Shown here piece by piece: positions 8,050-15,770 of a DNA stretch of 31,816 nucleotides. Source of the DNA: a virus; IMG/VR virus record IMGVR_UViG_3300007538_005612, positions 1 to 31,816 of that record, one strand, 5' to 3'. The position numbers and the translations under genes are program-made. Positions within the stretch are counted from its first letter, which is position 1. Every line of letters starts with the position of its first letter. The notes below the pieces were generated by a model. It was given only the letters and a program-made list of their open reading frames with translations. It was not told the origin of the DNA and ran no database searches.

Positions 8050-9489
8050 TTATTTTGTTATTTTAGACATTAAGTCTTTCATTCTTAAGAACTGTGGATT
8101 TTCATAAGTCTTAGACTCAATCAAATTAACCGCAGAACCTGAAGAATTAGTCTTCTCAATTTTTTGCTCAAGAGACTCGTTTATTCTTGAATTACCACCT
8201 GATAATTCATTTTTAATTAAGCCGTACAAATTCTTAGACTCTTTAAGAGTTTCAACATCATCAAATCTTCTTAAAATGTTGATTTTCTCTTGTTTAGTTG
8301 TTGAATGTTCAGTAAACAATCTTGTAGCGTATGCTAAGTTTGAGTTGAAAACTGCAACTTCATTTAACTTTTCTCTAAAAATGTTAAGTGCTTTTCTGTA
8401 CTCTTCATTCTTTTCTCTAAGTAATTGTACTTCTTCTTTTGATACTCCCTCGAACGTTAAGTTTCTATTGTTAGTGATTCCTTTTCTTAAACCACGACCT
8501 TCTTTAGAACCCATTCCGTAAGTACGTGATGCTTCTTTAGCCTCTTCTTTTTTAGAGTCTTTGTCCATAGTCTTCACATTTGAATACTTACGGTCACCTG
8601 CTCTTTTTTCGTCAGCTGCTGCAACATCTCTCTTACCCTTTAAAGACATTCCTGGTTTTTTACCCTTGTCTTTACCTCCAAAGTGGTCGTCTTCTTTATC
8701 ATTAAAACCTTGTTTCTTAGGTTTTTTAGCTTCACCCATTTCAACTTCAACTGTGTCGTCCGAAACCTCTGTATCGTCATCATCAAAAGAGATTTCATAA
8801 ACGATGTCATCATCTTCTTCCATTTCAGAATAATCACCTTCTTCCATTTCAGAGTAGTCACCTTCCATTTGCTCTTCAGCAAAAATCTTGTCAAGTAACT
8901 CTTCTGCAGAAATGTCTTCACTACCATCTTCCATTGAGAATTCATCAAATTCTAAATCTTCTTCTTCCATAGGTTCAACACCTTTGTCAGATTCAGACAT
9001 TTGAATGATGTATTCAACATCTTCATCAGAATCAGATAAATGAATCTCATCATCGTCTTGTTTTACGATAATACCATCAGAATCATCCATCATTTTGAAA
9101 ACTTTCAAAATTTCTTCATCAGATGCACCGGTAAGGTCAATAGGTTCAATGTCAATATCTAACATTTCCTCATCGTTTTCATCTTCATCAGAACCCATTT
9201 CAATTTCAACTTCTCCCTCGTCTTCAGATTCTTCGTCACCCATTTCAACGTCTTCCATGTCACCCATTTCTTCCGCATCCATGTCTAACTCATCATCTTC
9301 AACTTGTTCCCAAGCTTCCATCTTTTCAGATTCTTCGTTTTCAGTCTCTTTTAACGACTCTTTTACCAATTCAGAGATTTCTTCCTTCATTGTTGAAGCA
9401 AGTATTCCTTTTGCATTTTCAGCTACTACTTTTTCCAAATTTTCCATTTGAAGTAGCGCTTCTTCAGCTAATGATTTTTTATTCGACAT
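8050..9489 (-). CDS. Acidic prohead core (scaffold) protein, gp22-like by position
   Basis: A 479-residue protein. Residues 50-255 are extremely acidic (long Asp/Glu/Met/Ser tracts) with a tandem MEEGDYSE repeat around 215-235. Residues 255-345 are Lys-rich. Residues 350-479 form a coiled-coil-like helical region (EEVQLLREKNEEYRKALNIF onward). No enzyme motif. It lies between the protease and the major capsid gene, exactly where T4 gene 22 encodes the main scaffold, and composition fits a scaffold degraded during maturation. The assignment rests on position and composition, not on clear sequence identity. A TATTTATA element lies 23 nt upstream, and capsid follows after 26 nt, so the two probably form one transcript. 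Confidence 0.75.
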   Translation of the reverse strand: MSNKKSLAEEALLQMENLEKVVAENAKGILASTMKEEISELVKESLKETENEESEKMEAWEQVEDDELDMDAEEMGDMEDVEMGDEESEDEGEVEIEMGSDEDENDEEMLDIDIEPIDLTGASDEEILKVFKMMDDSDGIIVKQDDDEIHLSDSDEDVEYIIQMSESDKGVEPMEEEDLEFDEFSMEDGSEDISAEELLDKIFAEEQMEGDYSEMEEGDYSEMEEDDDIVYEISFDDDDTEVSDDTVEVEMGEAKKPKKQGFNDKEDDHFGGKDKGKKPGMSLKGKRDVAAADEKRAGDRKYSNVKTMDKDSKKEEAKEASRTYGMGSKEGRGLRKGITNNRNLTFEGVSKEEVQLLREKNEEYRKALNIFREKLNEVAVFNSNLAYATRLFTEHSTTKQEKINILRRFDDVETLKESKNLYGLIKNELSGGNSRINESLEQKIEKTNSSGSAVNLIESKTYENPQFLRMKDLMSKITK

Positions 9490-9512
9490 AAAAATTATAT
9501 TTTTTTATACAC

Positions 9513-9520
9513 TATAAATA
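9513..9520 (-). promoter_or_regulatory. TATTTATW motif before the core/capsid pair
   Basis: Minus-strand CTATTTATAG lies 23 nt before the core-protein start and directly after a terminator, which isolates core plus capsid as a separate unit. Confidence 0.5.
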
Positions 9521-9568
9521 GTTCCATTTTTTAAAAAATTTATTTTTATCGCCAAAAGAGCATAAAAA

Positions 9569-9590
9569 AACCCCCATTTTCATGGAGGTT
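9569..9590 (-). terminator. Terminator after the protease/DUF4494-like genes
   Basis: AACCCCCAT / ATGGAGGTT pairs with one mismatch around a TTTC loop; on the minus strand seven T follow. It separates the protease unit from the core/capsid unit. Confidence 0.75.
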
Positions 9591-9612
9591 CTTTAAATTA
9601 GGTGAATAATTT

Positions 9613-9822
9613 TTATTCAATTACTTCATCAATACGACTTTCAACTACACCTGTAATTCTCCAATCGTGTTGAAATCCTTGATATCTTTCTGTAACTTTT
9701 GCTTCCACATCCGTAACAGAAAACCCTCTTACAAGTTTTTCTTCTCTGATTTTTTTAATCTTACCTGTATTTTCATCAGGTAGTTCATACATCACCTTCG
9801 CAACAAAATATTTTTCATCCAT
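9613..9822 (-). CDS. Small DUF4494-like protein
   Basis: A 69-residue protein with the pattern of the Bacteroidota DUF4494 family: an N-terminal YFVAKVMYELPDENTGKIKK strand pair, an EEKLVRGFSVTDVEAKV segment, and a final strand ending SRIDEVIE. Function of the family is unknown. It follows the protease gene by 14 nt and is followed by a terminator. Its place between protease and core is occupied by other small head proteins in T4-like phages, but nothing in the sequence shows a head role. Confidence 0.7.
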   Translation of the reverse strand: MDEKYFVAKVMYELPDENTGKIKKIREEKLVRGFSVTDVEAKVTERYQGFQHDWRITGVVESRIDEVIE

Positions 9823-9836
9823 AACGTTAAGAATTT

Positions 9837-10553
9837 TTATCTATCCAAATAATGAGATAATTTACTCATTAAGTCAATAGAGCGACCCAAACCTTTTCCA
9901 CTTTTCATTTCTTTTTCACGATTTTCTTCTTCAAGGTTCTCTTCAAAATTCGCACGTTCAGATGGGTCTGTAAATAGATAAGCACCTGGTGTAGATGGAG
10001 ATGATACCAAATCAAAACAAATTAATTCAAAATCAGGTTGAACTTCATTTTTCTCACCAACCTTTTTTAATGAACCAACTCCTCTTGAAGATATACCTAA
10101 TGTAACCCCTTGTCTAAGTAAGTTGGCAGCAATATCCCCCTTTGTAGTAACAACACCTCTTTCATGAAAACCTGGTGATGTTAATAATTTCAATTTACCC
10201 ATTAAAATATGACCATCCCACCAAATGTCCGTAATCATGTGAGATACACGGTCCAAATCAATTAAAGATGATTCAGGGTGATTTAATTCTGATAATGAAG
10301 TGCCTTTAGCAATTGCTTTTTTATAATTTTCAGATTCTCTCTTTAATATCGCCTCAGGATATATTCTACCATTTCTATTCGGTGTATCATATTTTTGAAG
10401 AACCGCATAGAATTCAAACGGTTTTGAATAATCTGTTAAGTTCTTAGATTCTCTAAGTACCACATCATTTTTAAATTCACTTGGTGATACATATCCTGCA
10501 TCCCATTCAATTAATATACCTTTACCAATTTCGTTAGCACCTAATACTTTCAT
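9837..10553 (-). CDS. Prohead protease, T4 gp21-like (peptidase family S80)
   Basis: A 238-residue serine protease that cleaves scaffold and capsid propeptides inside the prohead. Visible signatures are SELNHPESS (His92), the GISSRGVG block at 153-160 (catalytic Ser at 155 or 156), and DLVSSPSTPGAYL at 181-193, the usual third conserved block. The C-terminal 40 residues are charged and contain LxE-type sequences, compatible with self-cleavage. It is encoded upstream of the core and capsid genes as in T4, with a TATTTATA element 12 nt before the ATG. The IxE site in the capsid N-terminus is the expected substrate. Confidence 0.92.
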   Translation of the reverse strand: MKVLGANEIGKGILIEWDAGYVSPSEFKNDVVLRESKNLTDYSKPFEFYAVLQKYDTPNRNGRIYPEAILKRESENYKKAIAKGTSLSELNHPESSLIDLDRVSHMITDIWWDGHILMGKLKLLTSPGFHERGVVTTKGDIAANLLRQGVTLGISSRGVGSLKKVGEKNEVQPDFELICFDLVSSPSTPGAYLFTDPSERANFEENLEEENREKEMKSGKGLGRSIDLMSKLSHYLDR

Positions 10554-10565
10554 AACAAGTTTTAT

Positions 10566-10573
10566 TATAAATA
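10566..10573 (-). promoter_or_regulatory. TATTTATW motif before the protease gene
   Basis: Minus-strand GTATTTATAA ends 12 nt before the protease ATG, in the 25-nt gap between two head genes. Confidence 0.5.
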
Positions 10574-10578
10574 CTTTG

Positions 10579-11037
10579 TTATTGTGTATTTGTCTGTAAA
10601 GTTGTTTTTCCTTTTTTAGATGTTGTAAATGATAGATAATTATTCTTTTTTAAATCTTCAATATAAATTTCTTTTGTAATAGTTTTTAATGATTCTTTTA
10701 ATTCTGTTGATTTAAAATCAATTTCTTGTTTTAGGAATAAAGTTATCTCTAAATTCATAAAACTCTTTTTACCGTATGATATACCACTTGTTCGTAAATC
10801 TAAGTCCACAATGATATTGTGTGTGAACATTTTATTATTTAGATTATTATGAACCGTGTGTTTAATACCTCGGTGTAAATTTGAAACAATTCTATTCCAA
10901 TTATCATAGTCGTCTTTAGGTGTTACCCACGATTGTAGGTTTAGGTAGATTGATTTAAACTCTTTTGAATCCACAGTTCCGTAACTCGCCTTTACATCGT
11001 TAAAACCGTTTAACTTTGCGGTTTTCCCCTTCTTCAT
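10579..11037 (-). CDS. Hypothetical head-module protein
   Basis: A 152-residue protein with a mixed alpha/beta pattern: a KEFKSIYLNLQSWVTPKDDY region (25-45), then NRIVSNLHRGIKHTVHNNLN, and two strands (THNIIVDLDLRT, SFMNLEITLFLKQ). No enzyme motif or known family recognised. It lies between the portal-proximal gene and the protease, where T4 has small head-assembly genes 67 and 68, but it does not resemble them in composition. The start is divergent from bS21 with 99 nt between. Confidence 0.6.
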   Translation of the reverse strand: MKKGKTAKLNGFNDVKASYGTVDSKEFKSIYLNLQSWVTPKDDYDNWNRIVSNLHRGIKHTVHNNLNNKMFTHNIIVDLDLRTSGISYGKKSFMNLEITLFLKQEIDFKSTELKESLKTITKEIYIEDLKKNNYLSFTTSKKGKTTLQTNTQ

Positions 11038-11136
11038 ATATTTTTTAACATAAATCTTTGTTTATTTTCCAAAAATATATGCAATAAAACTACATCAGTC
11101 AAAATTTTTTGATAATATTGTGTTATTTAATAGTAT

Positions 11137-11325
11137 ATGCTAAAAGTAAAGGTTGATAAAAAAGGTATTGAAAAGGCGTTAAAAACCCTTAAAGGTAAGG
11201 TTATTAAAACCAAACAAAATGAAAAATTAAGAGCGAGACAAGAATATACAAAAAAGTCAGTTAAAAAAAGAGAACAAATGCAAAAGGCTAAGTATGTTCA
11301 GTCATTAAAAAATAACGACTTATAA
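11137..11325 (+). CDS. rpsU: Ribosomal protein bS21 homologue
   Basis: A 62-residue, very basic protein with the bS21 pattern: an N-terminal strand MLKVKVDKKGIEKALKTLK, then a long basic helix with LRARQEYTKKSVKKREQMQK and AKYVQ, corresponding to the LRxRxxYxKPSxxR core of bacterial bS21. It would join the small subunit near the 3' end of 16S rRNA. It is the only plus-strand gene in a 15-kb minus-strand block, and its last 6 nt overlap the convergent neighbour. No Shine-Dalgarno precedes it; a TTATTTAATAG sequence does. Phage-encoded bS21 is known, notably from phages of Bacteroidota, where host bS21 helps to hide the anti-Shine-Dalgarno sequence. Role in host ribosome takeover is inferred. 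Confidence 0.87.
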   Translation: MLKVKVDKKGIEKALKTLKGKVIKTKQNEKLRARQEYTKKSVKKREQMQKAKYVQSLKNNDL

Positions 11326-12027
11326 ACTTTCATATAATGAAACTAATTTAACATAATTCTTCTTGTTATAAGTTTCAGTTTTTACCTTATCAATTGTTTC
11401 TTGTAGTTTTAAACTTGTCGCTTCGTCCAAGTTTTCATTTAACATATTTAATTTTTCCAAAGTTTTTTCTTTGGTATTTTCAAAGATAGGTTTCAATTCT
11501 TCATCCGATGAATTCAAAATATTAGAAACCTCTTGCTTTACAGACTCATCTAAACTATCCAAATAACTTTTAAAAGTATTGTTCGCAATTTTAACCATGG
11601 AACTAATTGGTAACTGAACTTTAGATTCAACAATTTCCTTTTTCTGTTTTAAAGTTTCAATAATATTTTTCTTAGATTCAATTTTTGATTCAAGATTTAA
11701 AATATTTGGATATAAAACGTTGTCAATGTCCTGATAGTTATTTTCAGATTTAACATTACCAACAAAAGATTCAAGAATATTAATATCTTTTTTCTCAAGT
11801 TTAATTGAGTTAAAATAATTTACATTTTCTTCCAAAAATTCTTTGGCAACAGATTCATTTAAACCTCTTTTAGAACTCAAATTATCGTATAAGTAATATA
11901 ACTTACTTAATTTTTTATTTGCTAATATAGTTTGTTTGAATTTTAAAATATTGTTTTTAAACTGTTCAGTACCGTATGACTCAACAAGTATTTTATCAAT
12001 TTTAGATTTAATGATTCCGAATTTCAT
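11320..12027 (-). CDS. Hypothetical helical head-module protein
   Basis: A 235-residue Lys/Glu/Asn/Leu-rich protein, almost entirely helical or coiled coil by eye (for example LESKIESKKNIIETLKQKKE near residues 110-130), with no recognised family. It follows the portal gene by 22 nt, which holds a TATTTATT element. Position directly after the portal and before the protease suggests a prohead core or assembly factor comparable in place to T4 gp67/gp68; this is inference. Confidence 0.6.
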   Translation of the reverse strand: MKFGIIKSKIDKILVESYGTEQFKNNILKFKQTILANKKLSKLYYLYDNLSSKRGLNESVAKEFLEENVNYFNSIKLEKKDINILESFVGNVKSENNYQDIDNVLYPNILNLESKIESKKNIIETLKQKKEIVESKVQLPISSMVKIANNTFKSYLDSLDESVKQEVSNILNSSDEELKPIFENTKEKTLEKLNMLNENLDEATSLKLQETIDKVKTETYNKKNYVKLVSLYESL

Positions 12028-12041
12028 GATATTACTTTAAT

Positions 12042-12049
12042 AATAAATA
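12042..12049 (-). promoter_or_regulatory. TATTTATW motif
   Basis: Minus-strand ATATTTATTATT ends 14 nt before the ATG at 12027, inside the short gap after the portal stop. Confidence 0.45.
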
Positions 12050-13912
12050 TTACCCATTAAGGAGTTTTTCCAAAGCCTTGTCCATTTCACCCAAAGAATT
12101 GGAACCTTTACCCAAGTCAATGAATTTTGAACCTTCAATTAAATCTTCTTCAAGAAGAATATTCATTCTATTTCTATCAACAGATTCAGGTGTTATTTCA
12201 GTTTCTGCCGGTGCGGGTGTTTCAGCAGGTGCAGGTGTTTCCTCACCACCGCCAAACGTTTCACCTCCACCGCCAAACGTTTCACCTCCACCGCCAAATG
12301 TTTCACCACCTGTTTCACCACCCGGTGCTGGTGGTACTCCTTCACCTGAAGTTTGACCTGAATAACTTGAATAAAGTTTGTCAATATTATCAAATAATCC
12401 TGTTTTACTGATAACTTGTGCAGTATTTTGAAGTTCAGCAGAAACCGCTTTTTCAAGTCTTTGTTGTTGGTAATCCAACTTAATCTCTTCATCAGAGAAT
12501 CCAAGAATATGTTTCTTAGCCCAAGTTTGTGATACAGGTGCTATACCTTCAATCGGCATAACAGCATCTTTAAACAACAACATCTTTTCTTTCCAAACAT
12601 CAATTGCTAATAAGTCAGATTGTTTTGACGGATTAGTTAAACCTAAAACAAAGTTAGATAATTCATCCTCAAATCCTAATATAAATAAATGTATGATTGC
12701 TACTTTATTTAACTCAGCCAACATACTTTTTTGAATTCTATTGATTGTTCTTGCGAAACGAATATCCTGTAATGACAAGTTTCTACCATCACCAACAACC
12801 TCTTCAAACCCTAAGAACGCTTTTGGTATTCTTAATGCTGTTAATAATTTCTTTTGAATATATTCAATATCCGCAATTTCAGATAAGTTAGTCGCTCCTG
12901 GTAATGTATCAATTGGATTTGGTGCTCCTGGGTCACGAACAGGTACAAAGAAGTCTTGGTCAACCGCCATTTGATTGAATCTTAAATCAACGTTACCTGA
13001 TGTCGGGTCTGAAATTTGGTCTCTCTTAAATTGATTGGCAAATCTTTGAACATATGGTTGAATATCAGCATCATCCATATTACCAACATATACCTTAAAC
13101 ACCCTTCTTTCTGGTGCTCTTGATGTTCTATAAATTAACATTGCGTCCTCAGCAAGAACCAATTGTTTCCAAATTCTTCTCGCCTTTTCCAACATTGATG
13201 TACCATATGGAAGTCTTCTATCATCACCTAACAATCTAAAGTGAGCCATTTCCCATGATTGAAATTCCAAATCTTTAGCTTTCCAAGTAAATCTAAGATT
13301 CTTCTGAGTCTCAGCGGTATTGGCACTAGTACCTGCAGCAATCTTACCCTTCATACCCCTCTCAAGACGTTCCACTTCAATATTTGGAAGTTGGAAACTA
13401 CCGACAATACCTTTCTCAGGGTCCAACTTTAAATACACAAAGTTGTCACCATACTTACAGGTATTTCTTGTCCACATTGGCAAGTTTGTGTTAATGTCCA
13501 AAACATTATTAAACAAATCACCTAATACAGATTTAATTCTTTTAGATTCAGAATAAATTTGCAACATATAACCATCATCATTTGATGTGGTTGATTCTTC
13601 TGCATATGTATCCAACGCAGCTGCAATTTCAGGTGTATATTCCATTGACTCATAATCGTAATACGATGCAAGTCTTGTTGGTTCGTAGTATAAGGCTTGT
13701 GAATATAAATTATTTTCTACTTTAGCCCATTGATTAGACAAAAACTTTGTTTGTTGAGCCTGTAGTTTTTCTCTTTCGTATTCTTCTTTACTTTTTGTTC
13801 TTAAAAGTTCTTTCTTATCAAACTTATAAGTTGGCAAATCCTGATTCAATAACGAGTCAGGTCCCAGTGTCTGAGATAATCGTTGCCATACTGTCAAATT
13901 ATTTTCGCTCAT
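12050..13912 (-). CDS. Portal protein, T4 gp20-like
   Basis: A 620-residue portal vertex protein, the dodecameric DNA gateway and head-assembly initiator. T4 gp20-type features are the YYDYESMEYTPEIAAALDTY block (85-105), ARRIWKQLVLAEDAMLIYRT followed by SRAPERRVFKVYVG (245-280), and the long stem/clip section with DLRFNQMAVDQDFFVPVRDP and IPKAFLGFEEVVGDGRNLSL. T4 gp20 is 524 aa; the extra length is a low-complexity C-terminal tail from about residue 525, with GGGGETF repeats and a PAPAET repeat, ending in a conserved-looking helical segment. It follows the terminase gene by 36 nt. Confidence 0.92.
   Translation of the reverse strand: MSENNLTVWQRLSQTLGPDSLLNQDLPTYKFDKKELLRTKSKEEYEREKLQAQQTKFLSNQWAKVENNLYSQALYYEPTRLASYYDYESMEYTPEIAAALDTYAEESTTSNDDGYMLQIYSESKRIKSVLGDLFNNVLDINTNLPMWTRNTCKYGDNFVYLKLDPEKGIVGSFQLPNIEVERLERGMKGKIAAGTSANTAETQKNLRFTWKAKDLEFQSWEMAHFRLLGDDRRLPYGTSMLEKARRIWKQLVLAEDAMLIYRTSRAPERRVFKVYVGNMDDADIQPYVQRFANQFKRDQISDPTSGNVDLRFNQMAVDQDFFVPVRDPGAPNPIDTLPGATNLSEIADIEYIQKKLLTALRIPKAFLGFEEVVGDGRNLSLQDIRFARTINRIQKSMLAELNKVAIIHLFILGFEDELSNFVLGLTNPSKQSDLLAIDVWKEKMLLFKDAVMPIEGIAPVSQTWAKKHILGFSDEEIKLDYQQQRLEKAVSAELQNTAQVISKTGLFDNIDKLYSSYSGQTSGEGVPPAPGGETGGETFGGGGETFGGGGETFGGGEETPAPAETPAPAETEITPESVDRNRMNILLEEDLIEGSKFIDLGKGSNSLGEMDKALEKLLNG
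12246..12308. repeat. Three 21-bp tandem repeats in the portal gene
   Basis: Three near-identical 21-bp units encode GGGGETF on the minus strand. The third differs by two bases. They make a flexible Gly-rich linker in the portal tail and could vary in copy number. Confidence 0.85.
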
Positions 13913-13948
13913 ATTATAAACATAATTTACTGGTGAGTATAATAAAGT

Positions 13949-15712
13949 TTAACGCCCACCGAATAACCATAAATACTTTTCATAATCACTTTTGCTTGGA
14001 TTATTACCATAAGTTCTTCTATTTGGTGAAGAAACAGGAATTGCAGGGTTAAAATACTCCTCATTAGGTCGCTCTTTTGTTTCAACATGCCAAGACTCCA
14101 ACATCACTTTTGTTGTCTGTTCAACTTTCTTCAACGAACTAAATGATGATTCACTAACATATATGGCCATCGCCAAAGACATAATTAAATCATCATGATG
14201 TCCTTTTTGGTGGTCAGGTCTACCATTGATATAAATGAATGTTGACATTTCATTCAACAATCTCATTGAATATATTTTTAATCCATGTCTTAATCCTTCC
14301 TCAAAAGCTGAAATAATTTGAACCCTTTTAGCATTAAAGTTTAGACCAGGAATTTTCTCATGTTGTTTTGGATTATATTTCCAAGGATTACCAAATTCAA
14401 TACCATCAACATATAAATCTTTATAACCCATCTCTTGTAACTTTCTTGATGTGGTAACACCCATACCACCCGTAATATCAATTACAATAAATGCTTTATA
14501 CATTAATCCCCACTTATAACATATCTCAGCTAATACGTCAGGTGGTAGTTTTCCAATATACTCGGCAACTTGTTCCCTTTCGTCAAAGTCATATATTTGG
14601 AACGTTGAAAAGTCTTCAGAGTCTCCCCTTGATACGTCAACACCCATAATATATTTGTGTCCTTCTTTTGGTTCTTCCCATATCCAAAGCGAACCACTCA
14701 TCATTTTGGTGGTCGGTTCTTTAATCATTGTGGTTTTTAAATCTTCAATTTGATTAGCATCAAATACGTTATCACCCGAACCCAAGAAATTACACTCCAA
14801 TTCCTGAGAAATCTTTCTCTTATCAAATTTAAGTTTTTTAGCCATAGACTCAAACCAAGATGAATATGGTTTGTACCCATCAGCAAAACGAAGTTTTATT
14901 TCCTCAAAATCACGAACTCTCGGGTCAATATGACCATAGTCCAATATAATTTCATTATCATTATATTCTTCCCTGTTTAACATATAATGAATAATGTCCT
15001 TAACTTTAATTAACTTTAAATCTTTAGAATAACGTGGGTCTCTGTACCAATACATTTCCGTTATTTTAAAATCATTCATTCCCTTAATGGCTTGGTCATA
15101 GATTGAATAATAAATCGGGTCGTATCCGTTTGGTGTTGAAATAACAATAACTTTACCACCTGTTGAAAGTGATGCCATACAAGCCGCCCAGAAATCACTA
15201 TCAGCATCAATAAACGCTGCCTCGTCAAATATTAATATGGTGGGGCTATAACCACGAAGTGCGTCTTTAGATGTCGCAACCGCTTTAACCTCACAACCAT
15301 TACTTAATTTGTAATGTTTTGCAGCATTTTTCTCAGTTGAAAACCCAACTCCAATCCAACTAGGCCATTGGTCCGTAAACTCACGAATTTTATTCGCAAA
15401 CTCCACAGAGGTATCCAATTTGTTTGCAATAATAAGAACCTTTTCAGGTTTATTTTTTCTTGCAAAAACTAACTTTTTACTTGCCCACGCAGCGGTTACT
15501 GTGGATACACCAGCCTGTCTATATTTTAAAGCAATGTTTTCATTGTTTTCATCATAGTCCTCCACTAACCTTACTTGGTCAGGAAATAATTCTAATGGGA
15601 CATACCTTGATTGTGTATTATCATAAGTTTGAAGGTATGACTTTAAGGCGTATGACGTGTTCTTTAAACACTTACTATATTCTAATATTACTTGTTCTTT
15701 ATTTAATGACAT
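13949..15712 (-). CDS. Terminase large subunit, T4 gp17-like
   Basis: A 587-residue DNA-packaging motor. The ATPase domain has a Walker A-like YRQAGVST (64-71), a Walker B LIFDEA (160-165) and a coupling motif ISTPNG (191-196). The RNase H-fold nuclease has GVDVSRGDSED (D359), IVIDITGG (D412) and HHDD (505-508), the three acidic positions expected. Length is close to T4 gp17 (610 aa). No small terminase gene is recognisable nearby. The start directly abuts a terminator T run, and a TATTTATT sequence lies in the loop of that hairpin, 17 nt upstream. Confidence 0.94.
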   Translation of the reverse strand: MSLNKEQVILEYSKCLKNTSYALKSYLQTYDNTQSRYVPLELFPDQVRLVEDYDENNENIALKYRQAGVSTVTAAWASKKLVFARKNKPEKVLIIANKLDTSVEFANKIREFTDQWPSWIGVGFSTEKNAAKHYKLSNGCEVKAVATSKDALRGYSPTILIFDEAAFIDADSDFWAACMASLSTGGKVIVISTPNGYDPIYYSIYDQAIKGMNDFKITEMYWYRDPRYSKDLKLIKVKDIIHYMLNREEYNDNEIILDYGHIDPRVRDFEEIKLRFADGYKPYSSWFESMAKKLKFDKRKISQELECNFLGSGDNVFDANQIEDLKTTMIKEPTTKMMSGSLWIWEEPKEGHKYIMGVDVSRGDSEDFSTFQIYDFDEREQVAEYIGKLPPDVLAEICYKWGLMYKAFIVIDITGGMGVTTSRKLQEMGYKDLYVDGIEFGNPWKYNPKQHEKIPGLNFNAKRVQIISAFEEGLRHGLKIYSMRLLNEMSTFIYINGRPDHQKGHHDDLIMSLAMAIYVSESSFSSLKKVEQTTKVMLESWHVETKERPNEEYFNPAIPVSSPNRRTYGNNPSKSDYEKYLWLFGGR

Positions 15713-15744
15713 AAAAAAAACCTTATATCAATAAATATAAGGTT
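15713..15744 (-). terminator. Terminator abutting the terminase start
   Basis: A 10-bp perfect stem (AACCTTATAT / ATATAAGGTT, 15719-15744) with a 6-nt loop is followed on the minus strand by T up to the terminase ATG. It ends the upstream unit at 15771. Confidence 0.8.
15730..15737 (-). promoter_or_regulatory. TATTTATW motif inside the terminator loop
   Basis: Minus-strand TATTTATT overlaps the loop and one arm of the hairpin before terminase, 17 nt from its ATG. If a promoter, terminator and promoter are the same DNA. Confidence 0.4.
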
Positions 15745-15770
15745 CTTTTCTATTATGTGATTAGTATCTC

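Noticed and set aside
8640-9451. Several frames overlapping the acidic core gene on both strands
   Set aside because: They are low-complexity Ser/Thr or Lys shadows created by the Asp/Glu codon tracts of the core gene.
12246-12308. CRISPR-like repeats
   Set aside because: Units are directly adjacent with no spacers and keep the portal reading frame.
12078-12411. Plus-strand frames of about 90 residues opposite the portal tail
   Set aside because: They are Pro/Ser/His-rich by-products of the 21-bp repeat on the other strand.
12680-12687. Another TATTTATA on the minus strand inside the portal gene
   Set aside because: No ATG with a plausible downstream frame follows, so it is taken as a chance match in AT-rich coding DNA.
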